From Endomicrobiales bacterium (GTDB taxonomy: Bacteria > Elusimicrobiota > Endomicrobiia > Endomicrobiales > JALOBY01): a stretch of 49,601 bases of DNA. The first letter of the stretch is position 1; the number at the start of each line of letters is the position of its first letter. This document shows, piece by piece, positions 18,018-26,055 of this stretch. A program made the position numbers and the translations under genes. The stretch spans positions 1 to 49,601 of the forward strand of contig JALOBY010000011.1 in NCBI GenBank assembly GCA_023228045.1, read 5' to 3'. A model generated the notes under the pieces. That model was not told the DNA's origin. It was given only the letters and a program-made list of their open reading frames with translations, and did no database searches.

Positions 18018-18398
18018 TTATTTTATTTCGGCGCTTTGCTCAACTTGTGGTTCAACTATTACCGTGCTTACGGAGTTTTTTGATATTTCTATCTTTACAC
18101 CTTCGGCAATTGTAACCTCAAATCTGTCAGTTTTCACCTGACTAATCGTGGCATATATACCGCCACTTGTTATTATCTTGTCATTTCTTTTTATTGAATT
18201 TAACATATTCTGATGTTCTTTTGCTTTTTTCTGAGATGGTCTGATAAGAAATAAATAGAAAATTGCAATGATAAGAACCATCGGCAAGAAATTTGCCACA
18301 ATGTTTGAATTTGCGCCATCAGCCGCATATAGTGGCATACAAACGATACCTAACATAACAAGTGAAGCACTAACTTTTAGCAGGTTTGACTTTAACAT
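18018..18398 (-). CDS. yajC: Preprotein translocase accessory protein YajC
   Basis: YajC is a small membrane partner of SecDF. The 126-residue product contains PMVLIIAIFYLFLIRPSQKKAKEHQNMLNSIKRNDKIITSGGIYATISQV, the classical helix, RPxxKK loop and soluble domain. It also has an N-terminal signal-like segment (SASLVMLGIVCMPLYAADG), more than the shortest YajC proteins have. I chose ATG 18398 because a strong GGAGG lies 6 nt upstream; the frame extends to 18461 into tgt but without support. It sits between tgt and an HD gene, upstream of secDF. Confidence 0.94.
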   Translation of the reverse strand: MLKSNLLKVSASLVMLGIVCMPLYAADGANSNIVANFLPMVLIIAIFYLFLIRPSQKKAKEHQNMLNSIKRNDKIITSGGIYATISQVKTDRFEVTIAEGVKIEISKNSVSTVIVEPQVEQSAEIK

Positions 18399-18417
18399 AC
18401 TTTCCTCCAGTAGTTTT

Positions 18418-19548
18418 TTATTTTTTGAAGTACTTTGCGTAAAACTCTTTTTTTTGTTCAAAAAAAGTGTCGTTTTCTATTGATTTCCTAATAACTTTTG
18501 CCAAGTTTACCATAAAATACAAGTTGTGTAAAGACATTAAACGAAGAGCAAGAAGCTCCTGAGCTTTAAATAAATGGTTTAAATATGCTCTTGAGTAATT
18601 TTTGCAAGCAAAGCAGGGACACTCGGGGTCTAATGGCCCAAAATCACTTTGAAACTCTGCATTTTTTATGTTTACCTTGCCACCACTTGTAAATGCCTGA
18701 CCGTTTCTGCCGTTTCTTGTTGGCAAAACACAGTCAAACATATCTATGCCGCGTTCAATTGCTTCCCAGAGATCTTCTGGCATTCCAACACCCATTAAGT
18801 AGTGTGCTTTTTCTTCGGGCAACATTGGCACCGTTGCATCTAATGTCGCGTGCATCTCTTCTTTTGGCTCGCCTACCGATAGACCACCTATGGCATACCC
18901 GCTAAAACCAATATCAATTGTTTTTTGCGCGCTATATTTGCGCAGGTGTTTAAAAACCGAACCCTGCACAATGCCAAACAACATCTGCCTTTCATAACTG
19001 CTCGTAGTTTCTTCAAAGCGGTTTTTGCACCGCTCGGCCCAAAGTAAACTTAAGTCAACAGAATTTTTTGCGTACTCTTCTTTGCATGGGTACTCTACAC
19101 ACTCGTCAAAACACATTATTATATCCGCGCCAATTTTGCGCTGAATATCTACTGAGCTCTCAGGGCTTATAAAATGTTTTGAACCGTCAATATGTGATTG
19201 AAAATGCACACCTTCGTCTGTAATTTTCCTTAGCATTGCCAAACTAAAAAGTTGAAAACCGCCAGAATCGGTTAGCATTGGCTTTTGCCAACCAATGAAC
19301 TTATGTATGCCACCAGCTTTTTTGATTAAATCAACACCTGGTTTTAGGTATATATGGTAAGAGTTTGCCAAAATAATTTGTGCGCCAAGGTCACTTAACT
19401 CCTGTTGTGATACCGACTTAACACTGCCCTGCGTGCCAACCGGCATAAAAACTGGAGTTTCTATTATACCTCTTGTAGTGTAAAGTGTGCCCGCGCGCGC
19501 AAGGCACTTTGAAGATTTTTTTATAATTGTAAAATTGCCCATTTGCAT
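18418..19548 (-). CDS. tgt: Queuine tRNA-ribosyltransferase
   Basis: Tgt exchanges guanine 34 of GUN-anticodon tRNAs for the queuosine precursor preQ1. The 376-residue protein has LTDSGGFQLFSLA with the active-site Asp, the second Asp region MFDCVLPTRNGRNG, and the zinc site CPCFACKNYSRAYLNHLFKAQELLALRLMSLHN. The ATG at 19548 overlaps the stop of the HD gene by one base (TAATG); a second ATG two codons later is also possible. It belongs with queA and queH upstream. Confidence 0.97.
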   Translation of the reverse strand: MQMGNFTIIKKSSKCLARAGTLYTTRGIIETPVFMPVGTQGSVKSVSQQELSDLGAQIILANSYHIYLKPGVDLIKKAGGIHKFIGWQKPMLTDSGGFQLFSLAMLRKITDEGVHFQSHIDGSKHFISPESSVDIQRKIGADIIMCFDECVEYPCKEEYAKNSVDLSLLWAERCKNRFEETTSSYERQMLFGIVQGSVFKHLRKYSAQKTIDIGFSGYAIGGLSVGEPKEEMHATLDATVPMLPEEKAHYLMGVGMPEDLWEAIERGIDMFDCVLPTRNGRNGQAFTSGGKVNIKNAEFQSDFGPLDPECPCFACKNYSRAYLNHLFKAQELLALRLMSLHNLYFMVNLAKVIRKSIENDTFFEQKKEFYAKYFKK

Positions 19549-20207
19549 TAGTAAAATTTATCCTTGTTTATGTAAAGTTCAAAAGCGCAATTTAAAGCTG
19601 CGCTGGCCTTGATACAAAAATTTGTTCTCGGAAGAAATATCTCAAAGTAATCCATAACCGGACAGATATTAGTGTCTATTGTTAACTCAAGGGCTATTGT
19701 TTTTTTGTCTTTTTCCACTCTTAAAAAAGCATTGCGGCAGGCATAATTTACCCTGCTGTGCGTATCAAGCAACAACTGCTCGCTTACACGCACTCTGGTG
19801 CGGTGTACATCGGTTTTATCGGCAAGAATCAATGCGGCAGCAATGGCAGATACAGGGTTTGTGCTTTTGTCTTCGTGTGTACCTATGGCGGTTATTATTG
19901 GGAAAATATATTCGTATGGAAACTGCATTCTTTGAAGAATGTCTAAAACTATCATTGCACCAGTTTGAGCATGATCATTTGCCGATACTGCGTTGCCAAT
20001 ATCGTGCATATAAGCGGCAATTTTCGCAAGCAGTTGGTCTTGCTCGCTGTAACCAAGATACTTTAATACATTGCCGGCAATGTTTGCGCTTAACTTCGCA
20101 TGGCGTAAACCGTGCTCTTTATATCCAATTGCGGCAAAGTTTTTATCGGCAGTGTTTAAGTAGGCACTTACTTCGTCATCTTTTTCAAACAATTCAAAAT
20201 TTAACAC
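19548..20207 (-). CDS. HD-domain phosphohydrolase, paralogue A
   Basis: This 219-residue protein has His32 and His36 (EHGLRHA), HD at 68-69 (YMHDIGN), DH at 78-79, His111 (THEDK) and Asp130 (LADKTDVHRTRVR), followed by DTHSRVNYACRN and IALELTIDTNICPVMDYFEIFLPR. It aligns along its whole length with the product of 17317-17997. The start is a GTG at 20207 with GGGGCG upstream. It lies 39 bp after queA and touches tgt. Substrate is unknown; nucleotide phosphohydrolase activity is a family-level expectation only. Confidence 0.85.
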   Translation of the reverse strand: MLNFELFEKDDEVSAYLNTADKNFAAIGYKEHGLRHAKLSANIAGNVLKYLGYSEQDQLLAKIAAYMHDIGNAVSANDHAQTGAMIVLDILQRMQFPYEYIFPIITAIGTHEDKSTNPVSAIAAALILADKTDVHRTRVRVSEQLLLDTHSRVNYACRNAFLRVEKDKKTIALELTIDTNICPVMDYFEIFLPRTNFCIKASAALNCAFELYINKDKFY

Positions 20208-20246
20208 TTAGTTATCGCCCCATAATATTTTTAGTTAAAATTCGGG

Positions 20247-21299
20247 TTAAACAATTAACATTGCATCGCCGTAAGAATAAAATCTGTATTTTTCTTCTAT
20301 TGCCGATTTATATGCGGCTAAAAGCTTTTGCCTGCCCAAAAAGGCGCTTGCCAAAAACATAGGCGTTGAAGCCGGCAGGTGAAAGTTTGTTATCAACGCA
20401 TCCGCACACTTAAACTTATAACCAGGAAATATAAAAAGATCCGTTTTTTTATTACCAGCAACTACTACACCTTGCTCATTGCAAAACGATTCAAGAGCTC
20501 TTGTTGCCGTAGTGCCGACTGAAAACACCCTGCCGCCGAGATTTTTAGAACTGTTTATTTCTTGCGCGCTTTGAGTGCTTATTTCAGCATACTCGGGCAA
20601 CATTTTATGTTCTCTTACATTGTTAGTTACGACAGGTTTAAATGTTCCCCAGCCAACATGCAAAACTATCTCAACTACTTTTACACCATGTTGCTTTATT
20701 TCATCTATCAAAAGCTTTGTAAAGTGCAAGCCCGCAGTTGGCGCGGCAATTGAACCACACACAGAGGCATAGACAGTTTGGTACCTGTCCTTATCGCAGA
20801 CATCAGTTGCAATTGCATCTTTTCTTTTTATATACGGCGGTAGCGGCATTTCACCAAAATTTTCAAGCATGTTAATGATATTTTCAGATTTAATTTCAAG
20901 CAGATACTCGCCATTTTCTGCTTTCCCAGCAACTTTTGCTTTCAACCCGCCATTAAAATGAAGTGTTTTGCCAACATCTATTGATGGCTTTAGAAGCGCC
21001 CTAAAAAAACCATCAGTACCTGCTGAAAAATCTAAAAAAAGAGCTTCTGCTTTGCCACCACTTTCTTTTTTACCTTTAAGCCTGGCAGGAAATACTTTTG
21101 TTTTGTTTAATACAAGGCAATCACCTTTTGAAAAATAATCTTTTATAGATGAAAAATGGCTGTGTTGTAACATTCCTGTAGTTTTATTTACAACAAGTAA
21201 ACGCGAGTTATCACGCTTTTGTGCCGGCTTTTGCGCAATAAGCTGTGGCGGCAACAAATAATCATATGAATCAAGAATTAAATCTGCGGGATCTATCAT
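20247..21299 (-). CDS. queA: S-adenosylmethionine:tRNA ribosyltransferase-isomerase
   Basis: QueA transfers the ribosyl part of AdoMet to preQ1 on tRNA, giving epoxyqueuosine. The 350-residue protein has the family blocks YDYLLPPQLIAQKPAQKRDNSRLLVV, LVLNKTKVFPARLKGKKESGG, GSIAAPTAGLHFT and VLHVGWGTFKPV, with the C-terminal DALITNFHLPASTPMFLASAFLG. Length is normal. It overlaps the spoIID-like stop by 4 bp. Together with queH and tgt it covers the last three queuosine steps. Confidence 0.97.
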   Translation of the reverse strand: MIDPADLILDSYDYLLPPQLIAQKPAQKRDNSRLLVVNKTTGMLQHSHFSSIKDYFSKGDCLVLNKTKVFPARLKGKKESGGKAEALFLDFSAGTDGFFRALLKPSIDVGKTLHFNGGLKAKVAGKAENGEYLLEIKSENIINMLENFGEMPLPPYIKRKDAIATDVCDKDRYQTVYASVCGSIAAPTAGLHFTKLLIDEIKQHGVKVVEIVLHVGWGTFKPVVTNNVREHKMLPEYAEISTQSAQEINSSKNLGGRVFSVGTTATRALESFCNEQGVVVAGNKKTDLFIFPGYKFKCADALITNFHLPASTPMFLASAFLGRQKLLAAYKSAIEEKYRFYSYGDAMLIV

Positions 21300-22456
21300 T
21301 TTCTTTTTTCCAAATTTGTTCCCGGGTAGTAAAAATGCAATATCTCGCGGTAGTTATAGTTTTCTTTTGCCATAACTTTTGCCCCATCCTGCGACAAACC
21401 AACCCCATGTCCCCAGCCCTTGCCTCTAAACTCAAAAGCATCATCCATACGCACTATTTCATCAATCAATGTACTTTTTATTTGCCAAGGGCTTACAGCC
21501 ATCCTAAACTTTGAGCCTTGAATAAGCAATATGCCGTTAGAATGATATATTTTTATATTTAACGCCCGGCCTGATGAATTTTTACCCTCTACTTTTATTT
21601 TTTCAATTGTTCCAACTTTATAGCCTGAAGAGTTAAGTTTATTTTCAAGCTCATCCTTTGATATCTTTGTTTCCCAAACTTTATAAGAACCGCCTTTTTT
21701 GGAAAACTTATCTGGTTTGCCTTTTAAATAGTTGGGAGGGTTTTTGACTGATGACCAAACATTACTTATGTTTTCAGTATATCCACCGCTATCTGCATGA
21801 AAAAAAGTATCGGCAAGTTTGCCATTAAATGTAAGAACTTCATTTGCCGTCTCATTAACAGCTTGGTCTGACTCAGGGGTGTGCGCGCTTTTTCCGCCAT
21901 AAACTTGTGAGCCAACATCTGCGCTTAAATCGTACCCTTTCTTTGAGAAACTGCCTAGGTTTCTTAAAGCGTATGTGCGGCTTATAACTGCCTGCGCTTT
22001 AAGTGCCTCTATTGGCCAACCTTTGCCCATTTCTTTTGGCAAAACACCTTTTAAGTATTCATCAATTTCCAACTCGTTAATTAAAAGAATTTTGTTGTCG
22101 GTAACTTTAAACAACATTGTGCCTGTGTAATCCTTTGAATTAATTCCAATAGTCTGCGAATTATTTAATGTTTTCAAAAGAATAGATTTTTCAAAACTAT
22201 ACTCACCAAAAACAATTTTTTGACCTTTAAGTGAAACATCGTAGACACCGGCAGGCATTTTTTTGTTGCTAGGTCCAGAAGTGAGTTCGCAACTATCGTT
22301 AAGCTCTACTTTTATTGTTTTGTCCGTAGAAAATAAACCAACCCTTACATTTTGAGCGCAAAGTATACTAATTGCGCAAAAAAACGAGAATATAATTATT
22401 AACCCGGATTTTGCAATAAGGTTTTGTAAATATTGGATTAATGTTTTCTTTGCCAT
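21296..22456 (-). CDS. SpoIID/LytB-domain protein, probable cell-wall glycan hydrolase
   Basis: The 386-residue product starts with a membrane or signal segment (about residues 15-35, LIIIFSFFCAISILCAQ). The SpoIID domain then shows LPKEMGKGWPIEALKAQAVISRTYAL, SADVGSQVYGGKSAHTPESDQAVNETANEVLTFNG, FHADSGGYTENISNVW and GWGHGVGLSQDGAKVMA. In SpoIID this domain is a lytic transglycosylase that cuts denuded peptidoglycan. No other sporulation gene is present, so it is likely a general wall-remodelling or amidase-modifier protein. ATG 22456 lies one base after the queH stop with GGAAG upstream; the open frame reaches 22612 inside queH without support. Confidence 0.88.
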   Translation of the reverse strand: MAKKTLIQYLQNLIAKSGLIIIFSFFCAISILCAQNVRVGLFSTDKTIKVELNDSCELTSGPSNKKMPAGVYDVSLKGQKIVFGEYSFEKSILLKTLNNSQTIGINSKDYTGTMLFKVTDNKILLINELEIDEYLKGVLPKEMGKGWPIEALKAQAVISRTYALRNLGSFSKKGYDLSADVGSQVYGGKSAHTPESDQAVNETANEVLTFNGKLADTFFHADSGGYTENISNVWSSVKNPPNYLKGKPDKFSKKGGSYKVWETKISKDELENKLNSSGYKVGTIEKIKVEGKNSSGRALNIKIYHSNGILLIQGSKFRMAVSPWQIKSTLIDEIVRMDDAFEFRGKGWGHGVGLSQDGAKVMAKENYNYREILHFYYPGTNLEKRK

Positions 22457-22457
22457 C

Positions 22458-22988
22458 TTATTTTGCACTTCCAAAACGCTCCGCGTAAGAAAATTCACAA
22501 CCGCAATACTTTTGAATATAAAGCCCAAGAGAGCGCGCGTAATTTTTACCTTCATAAAACGCTGGCCGGAAATCTTTGTAGTAAAACTCAACATCATTTT
22601 CACTAGCAGCACAATTTGCCGCCTCTATTATCAAATCATGTTTTTGATACGGGCTTACAAGTAATGTGGTACTAAAATAATCAAAACCAAGCTGGCGCGC
22701 TTTTTGCGCTGTTTTATTTAAACGAAATTTATAACATGCAAAACATCTATTTTCACAACCAAGCACGAAACTTTTCCAATTCTCGTAACTTTGCTCTTTC
22801 TCGTAAATAACTGAAAAGTTTTGTGCTTTTGAGAACGCTTTGAGAGCACCCTTGCGGCTTTGATACTCTTGAGATGGGTAAATGTTTGGGTTAAACCAAT
22901 ATCCATTAAATTCACATTGGCCTTGCACCATAGTTAAAACACCGCTAAAACAGGGTGCGCAACACTGGTGAAATAACACTTTTTTCAT
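22458..22988 (-). CDS. queH: Epoxyqueuosine reductase QueH
   Basis: QueH (former DUF208) reduces epoxyqueuosine to queuosine, replacing the B12 enzyme QueG. The 176-residue protein carries the vicinal cysteines HQCCAPC at the start, CENRCFACYKFRL in the middle and KYCGCEFSYAERFG near the end, the cysteine pattern of the family that binds Fe-S and another metal. It begins directly after the ruvB stop. The later queA and tgt genes support the call. Length is normal. Confidence 0.93.
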   Translation of the reverse strand: MKKVLFHQCCAPCFSGVLTMVQGQCEFNGYWFNPNIYPSQEYQSRKGALKAFSKAQNFSVIYEKEQSYENWKSFVLGCENRCFACYKFRLNKTAQKARQLGFDYFSTTLLVSPYQKHDLIIEAANCAASENDVEFYYKDFRPAFYEGKNYARSLGLYIQKYCGCEFSYAERFGSAK

Positions 22989-24011
22989 TTAGAGTAGTTT
23001 TTCCTGCGAATTTTGCGGTGGGTTTAAACCAAGGTGTTTGTAAGCATTTGAGGTAACAACTCTACCCCTGGGAGTTCTTGCAAGGAAACCAGCTTTTATT
23101 AGATATGGTTCGTAAACATCAGTTACTGTGTCTACCTCTTCAGATACAGACACGGCAATGGTATCAACTCCAACAGGGCCGCCTGAAAACTTTTCAATTA
23201 TTGCTTTTAATATGCGCCTGTCCATAAGGTCTAAACCAGCCGAGTCAACCTCTAAGCACTCAAGAGATGTTGCAGCAAGCTCTTGTGTAATTAGACCATT
23301 ATTTTTCACCTCGGCAAAGTCGCGCACACGTTTTAACAAACGGTTTGCAATTCTTGGCGTGCCTCTTGAGCGCTTTGCAATTTCCGTAATTCCGCCACCT
23401 TGAATTTCAACTTTTAAAATACTGGCAGACCTTTTAATAATTGTGGCAAGCTCAGTATCGCTGTAAAACTCTAAATGGCTTACTATGCCAAAGCGGTCGC
23501 GCAATGGGCTTGAAAGCAAACCCGCCCTTGTTGTTGCACCAACTAAGGTAAACCTTGGAACTGGCAGTTTAATTGTTTTTGCCGATGGGCCTTGCCCGAT
23601 TATTATGTCTAACTCAAAATCTTCCATGGCAGGGTATAAGGCCTCTTCTACTAGGTGGTTCATTCTGTGAATTTCATCTATAAAAAAAATATCACCTTCG
23701 CAGAGGTTTGTAAGAATTGCGGCAAGATCGCCAACACGCTCAAGCACTGGCCCAGATGTTGAACGCAGGTTTGAACCCATTTCCCGGGATATAATGTTTG
23801 CGAGGGTTGTTTTACCAAGGCCGGGAGGTGCATAAAAAAGACAATGATCAAGTGCCTGCCCCCTTTTTTTTGCAGCATCAATAAAAACTTTTAAGTTTGC
23901 TTTTAATTTATCTTGTCCAATAAACTCTTCAAGAGTTTGCGGGCGCAAAGAGTTTTCAAAATTTTTCTCTTCAATATCTATTGGTTCTTGGTTGATTATT
24001 TCATTTTCCAT
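22989..24011 (-). CDS. ruvB: Holliday junction branch-migration ATPase RuvB
   Basis: The 340-residue AAA+ motor drives branch migration with RuvA. Visible are FIGQDKLKANLKVFIDAAKKRGQALDHCLFYAPPGLGKTTLA (Walker A), IFFIDEIHRM (Walker B), the sensor/arginine region TLVGATTRAGLLSSPLRDRFG, and the C-terminal winged-helix part ending LARTPRGRVVT. It follows ruvA by 4 bp and precedes queH without spacing. All parts are intact. Confidence 0.98.
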   Translation of the reverse strand: MENEIINQEPIDIEEKNFENSLRPQTLEEFIGQDKLKANLKVFIDAAKKRGQALDHCLFYAPPGLGKTTLANIISREMGSNLRSTSGPVLERVGDLAAILTNLCEGDIFFIDEIHRMNHLVEEALYPAMEDFELDIIIGQGPSAKTIKLPVPRFTLVGATTRAGLLSSPLRDRFGIVSHLEFYSDTELATIIKRSASILKVEIQGGGITEIAKRSRGTPRIANRLLKRVRDFAEVKNNGLITQELAATSLECLEVDSAGLDLMDRRILKAIIEKFSGGPVGVDTIAVSVSEEVDTVTDVYEPYLIKAGFLARTPRGRVVTSNAYKHLGLNPPQNSQEKLL

Positions 24012-24015
24012 AGTT

Positions 24016-24627
24016 TTATAAGTTTTTAAGCGATAATTTTATTAGTTGTGCGGCAGTTAAATCTTTTGTAGTACTTTGCGTCATAAGTTTTTCAAGCACA
24101 TCTCTTGATGCGGCCTCGCGGTATCCAAGCGCCACAAGCCCTGCCAGGGCCTCTGCCATAGGCCCACCTAAAAATGAATCTTCCCACTTTTCTTTTCCGC
24201 TGTAATTAAATTCGCCTATTTTATCTTTCAGCGCCGCTATAATTTTTTCAGCAGTTTTTTTTGTAAAACCAAAAACACTGCAAAGCATATTTACATCTTT
24301 GCGCACCACAGCTCTTTTAAAATCTGGCAGCGACTTAATAACTTTATCAAAATAATCTAACGCTTTTTTTGCGCCTGCACCAGGAACTTCTTCTTTTAGC
24401 AGCAAAAAAATACCGCGTTCTTCATCTGATGTAAAGCCGTATAGCTTTGTAGTGCCTGAATACATTGCAACCGATTCTACAACGAACAACTTAACTTCAT
24501 GACCAACTGGCCCGAGCTTTTGCGAAACAGAAATAGGAACTAACAGTTCATAACCCACACCTGCGGCTTCAAGAACCACTTTGTCCAAACTTTTTTCCTC
24601 AATAATACCGTGTATATGATTTAACAT
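24016..24627 (-). CDS. ruvA: Holliday junction binding protein RuvA
   Basis: The 203-residue protein starts MLNHIHGIIEEKSLDKVVLEAAGVGYELLVPIS, the usual OB-fold of RuvA. It goes on with MYSGTTKLYGFTSDEERGIFLLLKEEVPGAGAKKALDYF and VFGFTKKTAEKIIAALKDKI, the two helix-hairpin-helix motifs, and a C-terminal domain for RuvB (from about residue 145). The first hairpin (VPGAGAKKAL) departs somewhat from the common GVGPKLAL. ATG 24627 overlaps ruvC by 7 bp; the in-frame extension to 24657 lies inside ruvC and is not family-like. Confidence 0.95.
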   Translation of the reverse strand: MLNHIHGIIEEKSLDKVVLEAAGVGYELLVPISVSQKLGPVGHEVKLFVVESVAMYSGTTKLYGFTSDEERGIFLLLKEEVPGAGAKKALDYFDKVIKSLPDFKRAVVRKDVNMLCSVFGFTKKTAEKIIAALKDKIGEFNYSGKEKWEDSFLGGPMAEALAGLVALGYREAASRDVLEKLMTQSTTKDLTAAQLIKLSLKNL

Positions 24628-25106
24628 TTTATTGCCTGTGAAGTGTTTAAGTGACAAATAGCCATTGCAAGCGCGTCTGCCGCGTCATCTGGTTTTGGAA
24701 TTTGAGGCAAACCAAGCACAAGTTTAACCATATGCTGCATCTGGTTTTTATCTGCTGCCCCATATCCGGTAAGCGCAATTTTTATGTGTTTTGGATTGTA
24801 CTCAAAAACAGGAACATTATGTTCTGCCGCGGCAAGCAAAATAACCCCTCGCGACTGCGCTACTGCGGCAACTGTTCTTGCCTGTTTTGAAAAAAACAAC
24901 TCCTCTATAGCAATTACTTCCGGCTTATTTTTTTCTATTATATTGCACAGAGTTGTGTGAATTTCTTTAAGCCTTTGAGGTAATTTTTGCGATGGACTTG
25001 TAACAACACAACCGTAATCAAGCATTGACATTAATCCGCGGGGCGATTTTGAAACAACACCCCAGCCGGTCATGCTTAGGCCTGGGTCTACTCCAAGTAC
25101 TATCAT
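24621..25106 (-). CDS. ruvC: Crossover junction endodeoxyribonuclease RuvC
   Basis: RuvC cuts Holliday junctions made mobile by RuvAB. The 161-residue product opens MIVLGVDPGLSMTGWG with the first catalytic Asp. It has the catalytic Glu in VIAIEELFFSKQARTVAAVAQSRGVILLAA and the last acidic residues in DDAADALAMAICHLN. The start may instead be a GTG two codons earlier (25112). It lies 9 bp after yebC, and the order yebC-ruvC-ruvA-ruvB is common in bacteria. Confidence 0.96.
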   Translation of the reverse strand: MIVLGVDPGLSMTGWGVVSKSPRGLMSMLDYGCVVTSPSQKLPQRLKEIHTTLCNIIEKNKPEVIAIEELFFSKQARTVAAVAQSRGVILLAAAEHNVPVFEYNPKHIKIALTGYGAADKNQMQHMVKLVLGLPQIPKPDDAADALAMAICHLNTSQAIKC

Positions 25107-25115
25107 AGGCACTCA

Positions 25116-25874
25116 TCACTTCTTATTTTCAATTGCTTCCAACTCTTCTTTTGTTATGTCAAAATTTGAGAAAACATTTTTTACATCTTCATGTTCTTCA
25201 AGGTTTTCCATAAGATTAAGCATATTTTTTGCATCTTTTCCGGTTACTTTAACATAGGTTTGTGGTAGCATAGATAACTCTGAAATGCTAATAGCGATGC
25301 CGGATTTTTCAACACCAGCTTTTACTTTTTCAAAATCTTGCGGGCTGGTAAAAATTTCATAAACTTCCGGATCATCGGTTGCGAAATCGTCTGCTCCAAG
25401 CTCTAAAGCGAGTGTCATAAGTTTTTCTTCATCTGCTTTATCTTTTTCAATAGATATATAACCCTTTTGAGAAAACATCCATCCTACACAACCATTTTCA
25501 CCAAGGTTTCCGTTACTCTCTGAAAACATATTTCTTATTTCTGAAGCTGTACGGTTTTTATTATCAGTTGTTACTTCAACCATTATCGCAACACCGCCTG
25601 GCCCGTATCCTTCATACATTATTTCTTCATAGATAACACCAGGAATTTCCCCGGTGCCCCTTTGAATGGCCTTTTTTACATTGTCCGCAGGCATATTGGC
25701 TTCTTTTGCCAAATCAACAACCTTTCTTAGACGCGCATTATTCTCTATGCTTCCACCGCCAGAGCGGGCGGCCACAGAAATTTCTCTGATTATCCTTGTA
25801 AAAACCTTCCCGCGTTTTGCATCAATTATTGCTTTTTTGTGTTTTATTCCTGACCATTTTGAATGTCCTGACAT
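25116..25874 (-). CDS. yebC: YebC/PmpR family transcription or translation factor
   Basis: The 252-residue protein starts MSGHSKWSGIKHKKAIIDAKRGKVFTRIIREI and contains NMPADNVKKAIQRGTGE, YEGYGPGGVAIMVEVTTDNKNRTASEIRNMFSESNGNLGENGCVGWMF, all standard for the family. Members act as DNA-binding regulators or as helpers for ribosomes stalled on prolines. It is the first gene of the long operon; GGGAG lies 5 nt before the ATG and a TATAAT sits about 95 bp upstream. Confidence 0.96.
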   Translation of the reverse strand: MSGHSKWSGIKHKKAIIDAKRGKVFTRIIREISVAARSGGGSIENNARLRKVVDLAKEANMPADNVKKAIQRGTGEIPGVIYEEIMYEGYGPGGVAIMVEVTTDNKNRTASEIRNMFSESNGNLGENGCVGWMFSQKGYISIEKDKADEEKLMTLALELGADDFATDDPEVYEIFTSPQDFEKVKAGVEKSGIAISISELSMLPQTYVKVTGKDAKNMLNLMENLEEHEDVKNVFSNFDITKEELEAIENKK

Positions 25875-25968
25875 CTTTGCTCCCTTTACTCACTTTTTAT
25901 ATAAATTTTATTTACTCATTTGATAAAATTATTTTTTAAGCTTCTATGTTTTGCGTTATTTATATATA

Positions 25969-25998
25969 ATTATACCGCCTAAGTCAAAGTGAGCTAAA
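25969..25998 (-). promoter_or_regulatory. Candidate sigma-70-type promoter of the yebC operon
   Basis: On the minus strand a perfect TATAAT lies at 25974-25969. An imperfect -35 (TTTAGC) lies at 25998-25993 with an 18-bp spacer. The predicted transcript would start about 90 bp before yebC. The -10 is convincing, the -35 is weak. One arm of an inverted repeat (25981-25988) falls in the spacer. Confidence 0.5.
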
Positions 25999-26027
25999 AG
26001 TATTATTATGAAATAATTATTTGACTT
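25981..26027. repeat. Inverted repeat AAGTCAAA / TTTGACTT around the yebC promoter
   Basis: The arms at 25981-25988 and 26020-26027 are perfectly complementary (8 bp) and 31 bp apart. There is no T run behind the structure, so it is not a typical terminator for the preceding ligase operon. The left arm lies within the candidate promoter spacer, which would suit a regulator site. A separate 12-bp perfect palindrome, GTTTTGCAAAAC, follows at 26036-26047. Confidence 0.4.
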
Positions 26028-26055
26028 AAACATAAGTTTTGCAAAACCAAATTAA

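Noticed and set aside
25875..26055. Terminator for the ligase operon
   Set aside because: The inverted repeat there has a 31-nt loop and no T run.
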